Positions 8,860 to 17,531 of a stretch of DNA of 64,000 bases are shown one piece after another. The notes under the pieces are model-generated. The model saw nothing but the letters and a program-made list of their open reading frames with translations, was not told the DNA's origin and did no database searches. How positions within the stretch are numbered: position 1 is the stretch's first letter; every line of letters starts with the position of its first letter. The position numbers were made by a program, and so were the translations under genes. The DNA is from JBFMFH01 sp040752275 (GTDB lineage: Bacteria > Acidobacteriota > Vicinamibacteria > Vicinamibacterales > JAKQTR01): NCBI GenBank assembly GCA_040752275.1, contig JBFMFH010000112.1:1-64000 (forward strand), given 5' to 3'.

Positions 8860-9066
8860 TTATCCGTGTGCCGGCTCGTCCTCGATCGTGGCCTCGTCGA
8901 TCAGCATCACGGGGATGTCGTCCTTGATCGGATAGACGCGCTTGCACTGGCTGCATTTCAGCCCGGTGTCATTGTTCACCAGCGTCACCGGGACGGTCTT
9001 GCAGACCGGGCAGACCAGAATCTCCAACAGTTCGGGGCTGACGGGCACGGTAAGTCCCTCCGACAT
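8860..9066 (-). CDS. Trm112-like zinc-ribbon protein
   Basis: A 68-residue Trm112/UPF0434 protein with a four-Cys zinc site (CPVC near residue 19, CSQC near residue 38) and the conserved tail YPIKDDIPVMLIDEA. Eukaryotic Trm112 activates methyltransferases; bacterial members (YcaR type) often lie in lipid A/LPS clusters and their role is not settled. Here it heads the minus-strand envelope operon, directly before the glycosyltransferase. It is divergent from the TPR gene at 9141, with about 75 bp in between for both promoters. Confidence 0.88.
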   Translation of the reverse strand: MSEGLTVPVSPELLEILVCPVCKTVPVTLVNNDTGLKCSQCKRVYPIKDDIPVMLIDEATIEDEPAHG

Positions 9067-9140
9067 CTCCCGCCACTATAGCAGAAGGTGTACCGGCCCG
9101 CAGGCTGACACGTTGCCTGGGATTGTGAAACAATCGGGAC

Positions 9141-11135
9141 GTGACCCGCGCGCTCGCCGTTCTCCTCCTGGGGGTGTTGTGTGCGCCCGCGCCGGCGGCC
9201 GGGTTGCCGGCGGTTCAAGGACAGCCGCCTTCGCCGCCGCAGACTCGCGCGCCGGCCAGGGTCGATCCTGTCGCGGAAGCCTACTATCAGTTCCTGCTCG
9301 GCCGAACGCTCGAAGGCGACGGCGATATCGACGGCGCCATCAAGGCCTACCAGCGGGCCATGGAACTCGACCCAGCGTCGGCCGACCCTCCGGCGGAACT
9401 CGCCACGCTCTACGCGCGGCAGGGTCGGGTCCGGGAGGCCATCGCCACCGCCGAGTCGGCCCTGGCCATCGATCCGGATCACTCGGACGCCAATCGGATC
9501 CTGGGCAGCATCTTCGCGCAGCTCGCCGAACAGAACGAGGCTGGCACCCAGGGGAGTACCGCCAACGCCGCACGGGCTATCGGGTTCTTCGAGCGGGCCC
9601 TGAAGAATGCCTCCGCCGAGCGCGCCTCGTCGGTCCGCCTCAACCTCGGCCGCCTCTACATGCAGACGCGTGAGGTGGACAAGGCCATTCCGATCCTGCG
9701 CCGGCTGCTCGCTGACGAGCCGTGGCTGCCACAAGGGGTGGCGCTGCTGACGGATGCCTACTCTGCGGCCGGCCGTCGAGCGGAGGCCGTGGAGCTGCTC
9801 GAGGGGGCCGTGAAGGCCGACGCGTCCTTCTACAGCGCCCTGGGCGAAGCCTACGAGAAGGACGAACAGTGGTCCGAGGCCGCGTCCGCCTACGAGCGGG
9901 CGGTCGAGGCGTTTCCTCGCGACACCAACCTGCGGAGCCGGTGGGCGCACAGCCTCCTGAACGCCGGCGGACCGAACGACGCCACACGTGCCAGAGACAT
10001 CCTGCTCGAGGTGACGCGCGCGAACCCGACGAGTCCGTGGCCGCTCTACCTGCTGGCACGCGCCCAGCGCGCAACAGGAGACCTCGATGGGTCCGAGCAG
10101 TCTGCCCGGCGGCTGCTGGCCCTGAGTCCCGGCAGCGTGTCGGGGGCACATGCGCTGGCGCAAGTGCTCACCGAACGTCGCGAGTACGACAGGGTCGTCG
10201 AGGCGCTCGAACCCGTCATCGCGAAGGTCCCCGAGGGACGCGACGCCGACGTGGCGCTGCTCCTGACGCACCTGGGGTTTGCCTACCTGGAACTCGGCCG
10301 GTTCGACAACGCCATCGGAGCGTTCGAACGGGCGGCGGCCCTGGATCCGGACGACGACTCGCAAGGTGTCTACCTCGGCCAGGCCCTCGTGGCCGGCGGG
10401 CAGTACGAGAAGGCCCTGTCGTTTGCGAGACTGCGGCGCACGACCCGGCCCGGCGACATCCGGCTGGCCCGAATCGAAGCCGATGCGCTCAGGGGGCAGG
10501 GCAAGGTGGACGAGGGCGCGGCGCTCCTGAAGGGGTTCGCCGATGCCGAGGACGGCCCGCTCGGCGTGATCCAGTCCTATGCCGAGTACCTGGCATCGGT
10601 GCACCGCTACCACGAGGCGGAGGCCGTGCTGGAGCGGGCGTTGCGGCGCTTTCCCGACGATCCGGATGTGCTCTTCCAGCTCGCCGCGATGCTGGAGCGC
10701 CAGCACAAGGTCCAGGAGGCCGAGAAGGCGTTTCGCGCCGTGATTGCCGCGGACCCGCGTCACGCGCCGGCGTTGAACTACCTCGGCTACTCGCTCGTCG
10801 ACCGCGGGGAGCGCATCGACGAGGGCCTGGCACTGATCCAGCGGGCCGTTGAGATCGATCCCTTCAACGGTGCGTACCTGGACAGCCTGGGCTGGGCCTG
10901 TTTCAAGCTCGGGCGATTTGCCGACGCCGAACGGCACCTGCAGTCGGCTGCCCGGCAGCTTTCGCGCGACTCCGTAGTCCAGGACCACTGGGGTGACCTG
11001 CTCGCGACGCAGGGGCGGTTCGCCGAGGCCATCGGCGCCTGGCGGAAATCTCTCGCGGGTGACGGTGAGACCATCGATCGCACCGCCATCGAGCGCAAGA
11101 TCAGAGACGCGCAATCCAGAATCGGCAAGGAATGA
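9141..11135 (+). CDS. exported tetratricopeptide-repeat protein
   Basis: A 664-residue protein with an N-terminal signal peptide (MTRALAVLLLGVLCAPAPAA) followed by about 14-16 TPR units filling nearly the whole length. Motifs of the form AYQRAMELDP and AIGAFERAAALDPDD recur every 34 residues. It probably acts as a periplasmic or outer-membrane-associated scaffold. The GTG at 9141 gives the signal peptide directly. Its stop overlaps the next gene by 4 bp, giving an operon with a LolB-like lipoprotein and ispE. A link to lipoprotein or envelope assembly is inferred from that neighbour only. Confidence 0.9.
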   Translation: MTRALAVLLLGVLCAPAPAAGLPAVQGQPPSPPQTRAPARVDPVAEAYYQFLLGRTLEGDGDIDGAIKAYQRAMELDPASADPPAELATLYARQGRVREAIATAESALAIDPDHSDANRILGSIFAQLAEQNEAGTQGSTANAARAIGFFERALKNASAERASSVRLNLGRLYMQTREVDKAIPILRRLLADEPWLPQGVALLTDAYSAAGRRAEAVELLEGAVKADASFYSALGEAYEKDEQWSEAASAYERAVEAFPRDTNLRSRWAHSLLNAGGPNDATRARDILLEVTRANPTSPWPLYLLARAQRATGDLDGSEQSARRLLALSPGSVSGAHALAQVLTERREYDRVVEALEPVIAKVPEGRDADVALLLTHLGFAYLELGRFDNAIGAFERAAALDPDDDSQGVYLGQALVAGGQYEKALSFARLRRTTRPGDIRLARIEADALRGQGKVDEGAALLKGFADAEDGPLGVIQSYAEYLASVHRYHEAEAVLERALRRFPDDPDVLFQLAAMLERQHKVQEAEKAFRAVIAADPRHAPALNYLGYSLVDRGERIDEGLALIQRAVEIDPFNGAYLDSLGWACFKLGRFADAERHLQSAARQLSRDSVVQDHWGDLLATQGRFAEAIGAWRKSLAGDGETIDRTAIERKIRDAQSRIGKE

Positions 11136-11986
11136 CTGGCCGGACCGTCCTCCGGGCGCTGGCCGGCACGCTGGTGCTCGGGACCTTCGCCTGCGCGCCC
11201 GCGCGGCCCCGGCTGCCTCAGGGCCCGTGGTCGCCCGCGCCTGAGGCGGTCGAATGGTTCACCGAAGCGTCCGGCCGGTGCGCGTCGGTGCGAACCCTGA
11301 CGGCCGAGATCGCCGTCGTGGGACGTGCCGGCGAAACCCGCGTGCGCGGCCGGCTGATCGCGGGACTCGAACGAGCCGGTTCCCTGCGACTCGAAGCCCC
11401 GGCCCCGTTCGGTGCGCCCGCCTTCATCCTCGCCGCTCGTGATGTTGAGACGGTCCTGTACTTCCCGCGCGACGGGCGGGTCCTCACCGGCGCGTCGGTT
11501 GCCGACGTGCTGGAGGCCCTGGCCGGAATCCGGCGAGGCGCCGGCGATCTCCACGCGCTGCTGAGCGGGTGCCTCGTCGCCGATCGGCGTCCGTCGAACG
11601 GACGCGTCGCCGGCACCGCTTGGGCGCAGGTCGATCTCGGAGGCGGGGTGGCCGCCTTCCTGAGGAACACGGACGGGCGCTGGGCGATCGCCGGAGGCCG
11701 TCAGCCGGCGGACGTGTCCCGTTCGGATCGAGGCTCCTGGGCGGTCGAGTACACAGCCGTCGTGGCCGGGCTGCCCCGGGCGATCCTGTTCTCGAGTGGC
11801 GAGGCGGATTCGAAGGGCGGGATTGCGGCCACGTTGAGCCTGACGCTGTCGCAACTGGAAACCAATGTCCCGATCGCCCCGTCGGCCTTCACGCTGGGGG
11901 TTCCTCCCGGCACCCTGCCGCTCTCGCTGGAGGAGCTCCGCCAGATGGGCCCGCTGGCCGATCGGAGGGCGGGGAGAGACCGATGA
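11132..11986 (+). CDS. LolB-like outer-membrane lipoprotein
   Basis: A 284-residue protein with a lipoprotein-type signal (LVLGTFAC, Cys at residue 21, slightly off the ideal lipobox). A beta-rich body follows, in the manner of the LolB/DUF4292 superfamily: LTAEIAVVGRAGETRVRG, then LRLEAPAPFGAPAFILAARD. LolB inserts lipoproteins into the outer membrane. Position supports the call: it sits just upstream of ispE, as lolB does in enterobacteria, with prs and pth further on. It overlaps both neighbours by ATGA. Similarity is at fold level, so function is inferred. Confidence 0.7.
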   Translation: MTGRTVLRALAGTLVLGTFACAPARPRLPQGPWSPAPEAVEWFTEASGRCASVRTLTAEIAVVGRAGETRVRGRLIAGLERAGSLRLEAPAPFGAPAFILAARDVETVLYFPRDGRVLTGASVADVLEALAGIRRGAGDLHALLSGCLVADRRPSNGRVAGTAWAQVDLGGGVAAFLRNTDGRWAIAGGRQPADVSRSDRGSWAVEYTAVVAGLPRAILFSSGEADSKGGIAATLSLTLSQLETNVPIAPSAFTLGVPPGTLPLSLEELRQMGPLADRRAGRDR

Positions 11987-12879
11987 CGGCGATCCGGCGC
12001 ATCCGCGTGCGAGCTCACGCGAAGATCAACCTCACGCTGCGCGTGGGGGCGCTGCGCCCGGACGGGTACCACGGGCTGGAGACCGTGTTCCAGACGCTGG
12101 CCCTGCACGACACTGTGGTTGCCGAGGCGCACCGCGGGCCGTTCGCCCTCAGGTGTGATGACCCGAACGTGCCCTTGGGCCGTGCCAACCTCGCCTGGCG
12201 CGCGGCCGAGGCGCTCTGGGACCGGGCCGGGCGGGCAGGCAGGCCTCGCGGTGCGCGCGTGGTCATCCGCAAGCGGGTTCCCATGCAGGCCGGCCTTGGT
12301 GGCGGCAGCTCTGATGCAGCGGCCACTCTGCTCGCACTGAACGATCTGTGGCGACTTGACGTGGACGCGCCGGCGCTGAGCGGGATTGGCGCCACGCTCG
12401 GGGCGGACGTGCCGTCTTTCCTGGTTGGAGGGGCAGTCCTCGGCCTGGGCCGAGGCGACGAGGTGTATCCCCTCGCGGACGCCTCTTCGTTCCACGTCGT
12501 CCTCGCCTTCCCACCGTTCGGCGTTGCAACACGCGATGCCTACCACTGGCTCGATGTCGACCGAACCGCGGCGCCAGCTGAACCGAGTGGCGGGTCCGGT
12601 CTCATCAGCGTCTGGCCGGGCCGTTGTCTGGCGATCGTCAATGACCTTGCAGGGCCGGTGAGTCGCCGGCATCCGGAGATTGGACTCCTGCGTGAGACCC
12701 TGAGGCAGTCCGGAGCCGTCGCGGCCGAGATGACCGGCAGCGGATCATGCGTGTTCGGCCTCTTCCGTTCTCTCACGGAGGCTCGGCGAGGCAGCCATCG
12801 CGCGGCCTCTGACGGAGCCTGGACGATGGTCACGAGGACCATCGCGAGACGACGCCGGAGAGCCGGGACTCGCCGATGA
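11983..12879 (+). CDS. ispE: 4-diphosphocytidyl-2-C-methyl-D-erythritol kinase
   Basis: IspE is a GHMP kinase that phosphorylates CDP-methylerythritol in the MEP isoprenoid pathway. The 298-residue product has AHAKINLTLRVGALRPDGYH at the N-terminus, the ATP-binding loop VPMQAGLGGGSSDAAATL near residue 100, and the C-terminal MTGSGSCVFGLF motif. The ATG at 11983 overlaps the upstream stop and is preceded by GGGGAG. The last 25 residues are Arg-rich and unlike the family. The companion ispD-ispF fusion is at 24089. Confidence 0.95.
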   Translation: MTAIRRIRVRAHAKINLTLRVGALRPDGYHGLETVFQTLALHDTVVAEAHRGPFALRCDDPNVPLGRANLAWRAAEALWDRAGRAGRPRGARVVIRKRVPMQAGLGGGSSDAAATLLALNDLWRLDVDAPALSGIGATLGADVPSFLVGGAVLGLGRGDEVYPLADASSFHVVLAFPPFGVATRDAYHWLDVDRTAAPAEPSGGSGLISVWPGRCLAIVNDLAGPVSRRHPEIGLLRETLRQSGAVAAEMTGSGSCVFGLFRSLTEARRGSHRAASDGAWTMVTRTIARRRRRAGTRR

Positions 12880-12889
12880 CCGCACCGGC

Positions 12890-12910
12890 CGAGGGGGCGG
12901 TGCCCCCTCG
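12890..12910. terminator. bidirectional terminator hairpin
   Basis: A perfect 9-bp stem, CGAGGGGGC against GCCCCCTCG, with a 3-nt loop. It lies in the 33-bp gap between convergent ispE and the TonB-dependent receptor gene, so it can end both transcripts. Confidence 0.65.
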
Positions 12911-12912
12911 CC

Positions 12913-15273
12913 TCAGAGGCCGAACGTCAGACCGACGTAGACGGCCCGCCGTGCCGCGGGGATGAACACGGGCAGTCCGTCATCGACGTATCCGAACGTG
13001 GCGTAGCGCCGATCGAACAGGTTGTTCACGCGCACGTCCAGGTCAATCCGGCTGCACCCGGTTCCGCGAGCCAGACGCTCGGGAAGCGCCACCTTCGCGA
13101 CGGCGTCGACGCTCGTGTAAGCCCGGTTCACACGCGCGTCGTCCTGGGTGTTGTCCAGGTAGAAGCGGCCAATCCGGCGCGCCGCCAGGGAGACCCGGCT
13201 TCGGCCGATCGTCGCGTGCGCGACAATGGACGCCATGACATCTGGAAAACCCGCCACGCGGTTGCCGTCGTACACCGCCGCTCCGCCCTCGAAGTCGAAC
13301 TCCCGGTATCGCGTGAAGCGGTTGCGCGACACCGCCAGGGTGGCGTCGATACCCACCCGGGGCGCCAGCGTCAGGCTTCCGTCGATCTCGACGCCCTGGC
13401 GGCGCGAACGCGCACCGTTGCCGTAGATGGGCACGCCGTTGTCGTCCAGGGCGCCCGCATAGACAATCTCGTTCAGGAAGTTCATCCAGAATGTGTTGGC
13501 GCGGAGACGCCACGAGGATTGCCGCAGCGACACGCCCGCCTCGACGTTCCACACATCCTCGGGGTCGAGCGCGGCCGGTGTCGCGTAGTAGTCCTGCGGA
13601 TCGTACAGGTTCCGGAAGAACGGCTCGCGCATGCCACGAGCCACGTGAACATACACATGGCCCGATGAACCGAGCGTGACGACGGCACCGGCTCGGGGCA
13701 GCACGAACCTGAAGTCTCGCGTGAAGGCCATGCCCTTCAAGCGATCGTCCGACAGCTCGTACCGATGGCTCGACACCTGCAGCCCTGCGGTGAGCGCGAC
13801 CCGCTGGCCCACCGGCACGCGCGCCGCGGCTGCCGTCGTCGCCGTCGTCTTTCCGACGCGATAGTCGTAGTACCGGTGGTTCGGTGCGATGAGGGTGGGG
13901 TAGAACTGGGCCCACGTGACCTCGCCGATGTGGCGGGCGCGGTGGATCCGGACCTCGGCCTTTACGTCCAGGCTCACCCGTCCGAACTCGTGCGCCAGCG
14001 ATGGCACCCATCCCGCATCCCACTCGTCGACGTTGCGTCGCCTCACGAGGTCGCTGCGTGTGATGAGGGTTCCATCGGGCAGTCGGACGTTGGGCAATGC
14101 GTACTCGTACAGCCGCCGGTTCGCGCGGAACTGATCGTAGTAGCCCTTTCCCTGGAAGGTATAGATCGTCTGGCTGAAGCGCGTCCGCTCGGAGAGCGAC
14201 GCGTCGTGGACGATCTGGTAGTGCGGCTGGAGGAAGTTGTCGATCTCCCCGGGGTACGTCAGGGGATTGTACCGCCGGTCGCGGTCCGCGTCTCCCGTCA
14301 GGCCTCCGGCGAGCACCTGTTCCGGGACGCCGACATACGCGAGGTGAGTCCGCTCCGGTCCGCCGAACAGCACGGCGCGGACGCGCGATCGCTCGCCGTA
14401 CCGCGCGAGCGCGAAGTAGTAGTTCCACATGTCGACCCAGGACTGATCGCGATACCCATCGGTCGTGATCTTGGAATAGCGGCCCGAGAACGCCCAGGCC
14501 CCCTTGACCAGTCCGGACTCCGCCTGCACCATCAACCGTCTCGTTTCGAACGATCCGGCGCCAGCGTGAACCGAGAAGGAAGGCACGACGGCCGGCGATG
14601 CCGTTGTCAGATCGATCGCACCGCCAAGGCCCGACAGGCCCAAAACGCCGCGTTGCACCTGAACGTCGCCCGCCGTGGCCATGAAGTCGGCCAGATCGAT
14701 GAAGAACAGCTCGCCGGACTCCGCGTCGTTGAGGGGCGCGCCATTGAGCATGACCCGCGTGCGCGATTGTCCGAAGCCCCGGATCGAGAAGTACGAGTAC
14801 CCGATGCCGTTCCCGTTGTCGTTCGTGGCGTAGACGCCTGGCACCAGTTGCGCCAAGAGGATGGCCGGGTCCTGGCCCCAGTGCGCGTCTGCAACCGCTT
14901 CCCTGGGCACGTTGGTGAAGGTCGCCGGATCGGCGCCTTCGCGCGCGCGCGTCGCGGTCACCTCGATTCGGTCCTCCAACGTGACGATTGGGACCAGTCG
15001 CACCTCGAGGGTCGTCGTGTTGCGAGTGTCGATTCCCTGGCGATGCACGTAGTAGCCCGGGTACGCGCAGACGATGGTCGTGCGTTCGGCGGAGGGGACC
15101 GCCACAACGAAGCGGCCGTCGGATCCCGCAGTGACGGCGACGCCCGTGTCGACAACCTCGACGCGAGCGGGCAGAGGCGCATCGGTGTTGGCGTCGGTGA
15201 CGCGTCCGGACAGTGTCTGTGCCGCGGCGGGCGCCGCGAGGGAGAGCAGGAACATCAGGGCCGTGAACTTCAT
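12913..15273 (-). CDS. TonB-dependent receptor, probable thiamin uptake
   Basis: An outer-membrane transporter of 786 residues. It has a signal peptide (MKFTALMFLLSLAAPAAAQ), a carboxypeptidase-regulatory-like domain (residues 20-100), a plug domain (FSIRGFGQSRTRVMLNGAP near 170) and a 22-strand-type barrel ending YVGLTFGL. The ATG at 15273 is fixed by GGAGGG just upstream and by the signal peptide. A TPP riboswitch about 70 nt upstream indicates repression by thiamin pyrophosphate, so thiamin or a precursor is the likely ligand. No inner-membrane thiamin transporter or thi gene is adjacent. It converges on ispE. Confidence 0.92.
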   Translation of the reverse strand: MKFTALMFLLSLAAPAAAQTLSGRVTDANTDAPLPARVEVVDTGVAVTAGSDGRFVVAVPSAERTTIVCAYPGYYVHRQGIDTRNTTTLEVRLVPIVTLEDRIEVTATRAREGADPATFTNVPREAVADAHWGQDPAILLAQLVPGVYATNDNGNGIGYSYFSIRGFGQSRTRVMLNGAPLNDAESGELFFIDLADFMATAGDVQVQRGVLGLSGLGGAIDLTTASPAVVPSFSVHAGAGSFETRRLMVQAESGLVKGAWAFSGRYSKITTDGYRDQSWVDMWNYYFALARYGERSRVRAVLFGGPERTHLAYVGVPEQVLAGGLTGDADRDRRYNPLTYPGEIDNFLQPHYQIVHDASLSERTRFSQTIYTFQGKGYYDQFRANRRLYEYALPNVRLPDGTLITRSDLVRRRNVDEWDAGWVPSLAHEFGRVSLDVKAEVRIHRARHIGEVTWAQFYPTLIAPNHRYYDYRVGKTTATTAAAARVPVGQRVALTAGLQVSSHRYELSDDRLKGMAFTRDFRFVLPRAGAVVTLGSSGHVYVHVARGMREPFFRNLYDPQDYYATPAALDPEDVWNVEAGVSLRQSSWRLRANTFWMNFLNEIVYAGALDDNGVPIYGNGARSRRQGVEIDGSLTLAPRVGIDATLAVSRNRFTRYREFDFEGGAAVYDGNRVAGFPDVMASIVAHATIGRSRVSLAARRIGRFYLDNTQDDARVNRAYTSVDAVAKVALPERLARGTGCSRIDLDVRVNNLFDRRYATFGYVDDGLPVFIPAARRAVYVGLTFGL

Positions 15274-15344
15274 GGTTCCCTCCACCCGGGCTGGCGGGGG
15301 GCCCGGGTTGAAGGCGCCCTCTCTCGAAGTCACGCCTGACGCCT

Positions 15345-15421
15345 CGGTTCCCTACGCCGGTACGACCCGGATCAGGTTCGAAGGGTGTGATCTCAGCCCC
15401 ACCTTCGGTGGGACACCCCTA
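15345..15421 (-). promoter_or_regulatory. TPP riboswitch (THI element)
   Basis: Read on the minus strand, the leader contains AGGGGTGTCCC, then GGGGCTGAGATCACACCC, then TTCGAACCTGATCCGG, and closes with CGTAGGGAACC. CTGAGA (15391-15396), the CCTGATC block (15370-15376) and the CGTAGGGAA 3' strand (15347-15356) are the invariant parts of the THI-box aptamer. The variable P3 helix is CCCACCGAAGGTGGG. Between the aptamer and the receptor ATG, ACCCGGGC (rc of 15301-15308) pairs perfectly with GCCCGGGT (rc of 15284-15291), directly next to the Shine-Dalgarno. This suggests control of translation or termination. Confidence 0.95.
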
Positions 15422-15735
15422 CCAAGTAGGCTGATGCCACTCTGACGCATACTGGAGCCGCAGGTCAAGACGATCGGCCGGACCAGACCGGCTGGCCCCC
15501 TGCCCGTGGGGCCGGCTGGACCGACCCGGCCAACCCGGCCGAAGCGGGCCGACTGGCCCTTGTCTCGGTTCGCGTCCATCGGGTACACTCATGGTTTGCG
15601 CCAACGCCGGGACCTCACGCCTGCAAGGGGAGCTGACGTGAACGGGGCCCGGAGCTCACTGGTGTTGACGGCTGTTCGCCCGGACGGGCGCGAGGCCACT
15701 GGAGCCCGGCGTTCCGCGGGGGTGAAGGCGGACGG
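15422..15735. other. intergenic, no gene seen
   Basis: No coding region is supported here. The stretch must contain the promoter of the riboswitch-controlled receptor (minus strand) and that of tRNA-Gln/prs (plus strand). It includes a GC-rich imperfect hairpin around 15495-15525 (CTGGCCCC against GGGGCCGG). I could not identify a convincing -35/-10 pair. Confidence 0.5.
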
Positions 15736-15811
15736 TGGGGCGTCGCCAAGCTGGTAAGGCACGGGACTTTGGATCCCGCATTCGAAGGTTCGAATCCTTC
15801 CGCCCCAGCCA
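15736..15811 (+). tRNA. tRNA-Gln (UUG)
   Basis: A cloverleaf with a 7-bp acceptor (TGGGGCG with CGCCCCA), anticodon stem CGGGA/TCCCG, anticodon TTG, T-loop TTCGAAT and encoded CCA at 15809-15811. It precedes prs by about 30 bp. Confidence 0.96.
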
Positions 15812-15841
15812 GATCGGTGGACCAAGGGAGAGGGTGCCTGC

Positions 15842-16795
15842 ATGCCGAGAGGCTACGCCGAGATGAAGATCTTTTCGGGTAGCGCGCATCCCGGCCTGGC
15901 GTTGGAAATCGCCGAGTTCCTCGGCGTGCCCGTCGGGCAGGCGAAGTTGCGCCGGTTCCCGGACTCGGAGGTCTCCTTCCAGATCGAGGAGAACATCCGG
16001 GGGACGGACGTCTTCGTGGTGCAGCCGACCTGTCCGCCGGTGGATCAGCATCTGATTGAGATGCTGATCATGATTGACGCGTTCCGCCGTTCGTCGGCTG
16101 CGCGGATTACCGCCGTGATCCCGTACTACGGCTACGCCCGGCAGGACCGGAAGGACAAGCCCCGGGTGCCGATCTCCGCCAAGCTCGTGGCGAACATCCT
16201 CTCGGCGGCGGGCACGAACCGCGTGCTGACGATGGACCTGCACAAGGCGCAGATTCAGGGGTTCTTCGACATCCCTGTGGACCACCTGTTTGCCGCGCCG
16301 GTGATCATCGACCATTTGGCGAGGCTGCAGTTCAGGAAGGTGACGATCGTATCGCCCGATGCGGGCGGGGCCGAACGTGCGCGCGCCTACGCGAAGCGCC
16401 TGGGCGCCGACCTGGCGATCATCGACAAGCGCCGTTCTCTCGAGGACGGCCACGCCGAGGTCATGAACGTCGTCGGTGACGTCGAGGGCCGGACCTGTAT
16501 CATCCAGGACGACATCATCGATACGGCCGGGACGATCCAGAACGCTGCGCAGGCGCTCATGCAGAACGGGGCCGAGCGCGTGTGGGCGGCGGCCGTTCAC
16601 GGCTTGCTTTCCGGCCCGGCGGTCGATCGGATCGAGAACTCGCCGGTCGAACGGCTGATTGTGACCAACACGATCCCGCTCGGCGGCGAGAAGGCCAAGT
16701 GCAAGAAGATCGTGACGCTGTCGGTGGCCAGACTGCTCGGCCAGGCGATTCGCAGCATCCACGAGGAGACGTCGGTGTCGTCGTTGTTCGTGTGA
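15842..16795 (+). CDS. prs: ribose-phosphate pyrophosphokinase
   Basis: Makes PRPP from ribose 5-phosphate and ATP for purine, pyrimidine, His and Trp synthesis. The 317-residue class I enzyme shows IPYYGYARQDRK (ATP binding), MDLHKAQIQGFFDIPVDHL, VSPDAGGAERARAYAKRLG (flexible loop) and the PRPP-binding DDIIDTAGTI. The ATG at 15842 lies behind a purine-rich GGGAGAGGG; an internal Met at residue 8 (MKIFSG) is an alternative start. It is followed by rplY and pth, a common bacterial order. Confidence 0.96.
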   Translation: MPRGYAEMKIFSGSAHPGLALEIAEFLGVPVGQAKLRRFPDSEVSFQIEENIRGTDVFVVQPTCPPVDQHLIEMLIMIDAFRRSSAARITAVIPYYGYARQDRKDKPRVPISAKLVANILSAAGTNRVLTMDLHKAQIQGFFDIPVDHLFAAPVIIDHLARLQFRKVTIVSPDAGGAERARAYAKRLGADLAIIDKRRSLEDGHAEVMNVVGDVEGRTCIIQDDIIDTAGTIQNAAQALMQNGAERVWAAAVHGLLSGPAVDRIENSPVERLIVTNTIPLGGEKAKCKKIVTLSVARLLGQAIRSIHEETSVSSLFV

Positions 16796-16850
16796 CGTGA
16801 GGGTGCGGCCCCGGCGCCGATGTTCGAGTGAGCAGCAAGGAACGAAGGAC

Positions 16851-17531
16851 ATGGAAGCGATTCTCGAAGCAGTCAGTCGCGACACGTTCGGCAAGAACGA
16901 AGCACGCCGCCTGCGGGCGGCGGGGCAGGTCCCGGCGGTGCTCTACGGAGGTCCCTCCGCGGATGGCACGCGCCGGGCGCAGTCGATCTCGGTGGACCCG
17001 AAGAGGCTGATGGGCATCCTGCACTCGGGGTCGGGCGTCAACACCCTGATCGGCCTCAAGGTCGGCGGTGAGGACGTGCGCGTGCTCGTAAGGGAGTACC
17101 AACTCGATCCCACCACCCACCGCCTCCTGCACGTGGACTTCTACCGCGTGGCCATGGACAAGCGGATCGTGGTCACCGTGCCGGTGACGACCAAGGGCGA
17201 GCCCAAGGGCGTCAAGCAGCAGGGCGGGTTGCTGGACTTCGTGCACCGCGAGGTGGAAGTCGAATGCCTGCCGGGTGACATTCCCGAGCACCTCGAGATC
17301 GATGTGACCGAGATGATGATCGGACAGTCGGTTCGCCTGCGGGACCTGGCGACGAGCCCATCCTGGTCTCCCGTGAGCGATCCGGATCTGATGCTCGTGC
17401 ACGTGGTGCCGCAGCGTACGACAGCCGCGCCGGCTGAGGCCACCACAGACGCGGCGGCCGTGCCGGCGGTTGCGGAGCCCGAGGTGACCAAGAAGGGCAA
17501 GGCCGAGAAGGCTGAAGACGAGAAGAAGTGA
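16851..17531 (+). CDS. rplY: 50S ribosomal protein L25 (CTC/TL5 type)
   Basis: Binds the 5S rRNA loop E in the large subunit. The 226-residue product is the long CTC form. It has an N-terminal L25 beta-barrel (FGKNEARRLRAAGQVPAVLYGG), a central TL5 domain (GLLDFVHREVEVECLPGDIPEHLEIDV, given here only to place it at residues 125-150) and an Ala/Lys/Glu-rich tail. The ATG at 16851 has AAGGA upstream. Its stop overlaps the GTG start of pth. Confidence 0.94.
   Translation: MEAILEAVSRDTFGKNEARRLRAAGQVPAVLYGGPSADGTRRAQSISVDPKRLMGILHSGSGVNTLIGLKVGGEDVRVLVREYQLDPTTHRLLHVDFYRVAMDKRIVVTVPVTTKGEPKGVKQQGGLLDFVHREVEVECLPGDIPEHLEIDVTEMMIGQSVRLRDLATSPSWSPVSDPDLMLVHVVPQRTTAAPAEATTDAAAVPAVAEPEVTKKGKAEKAEDEKK

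Noticed and set aside
8985..11114. A 709-codon minus-strand open frame opposite the TPR gene
   Set aside because: It is a by-product of GC-rich codon use on the other strand. Its translation shows no family pattern, whereas the plus strand encodes regular 34-residue TPR units.
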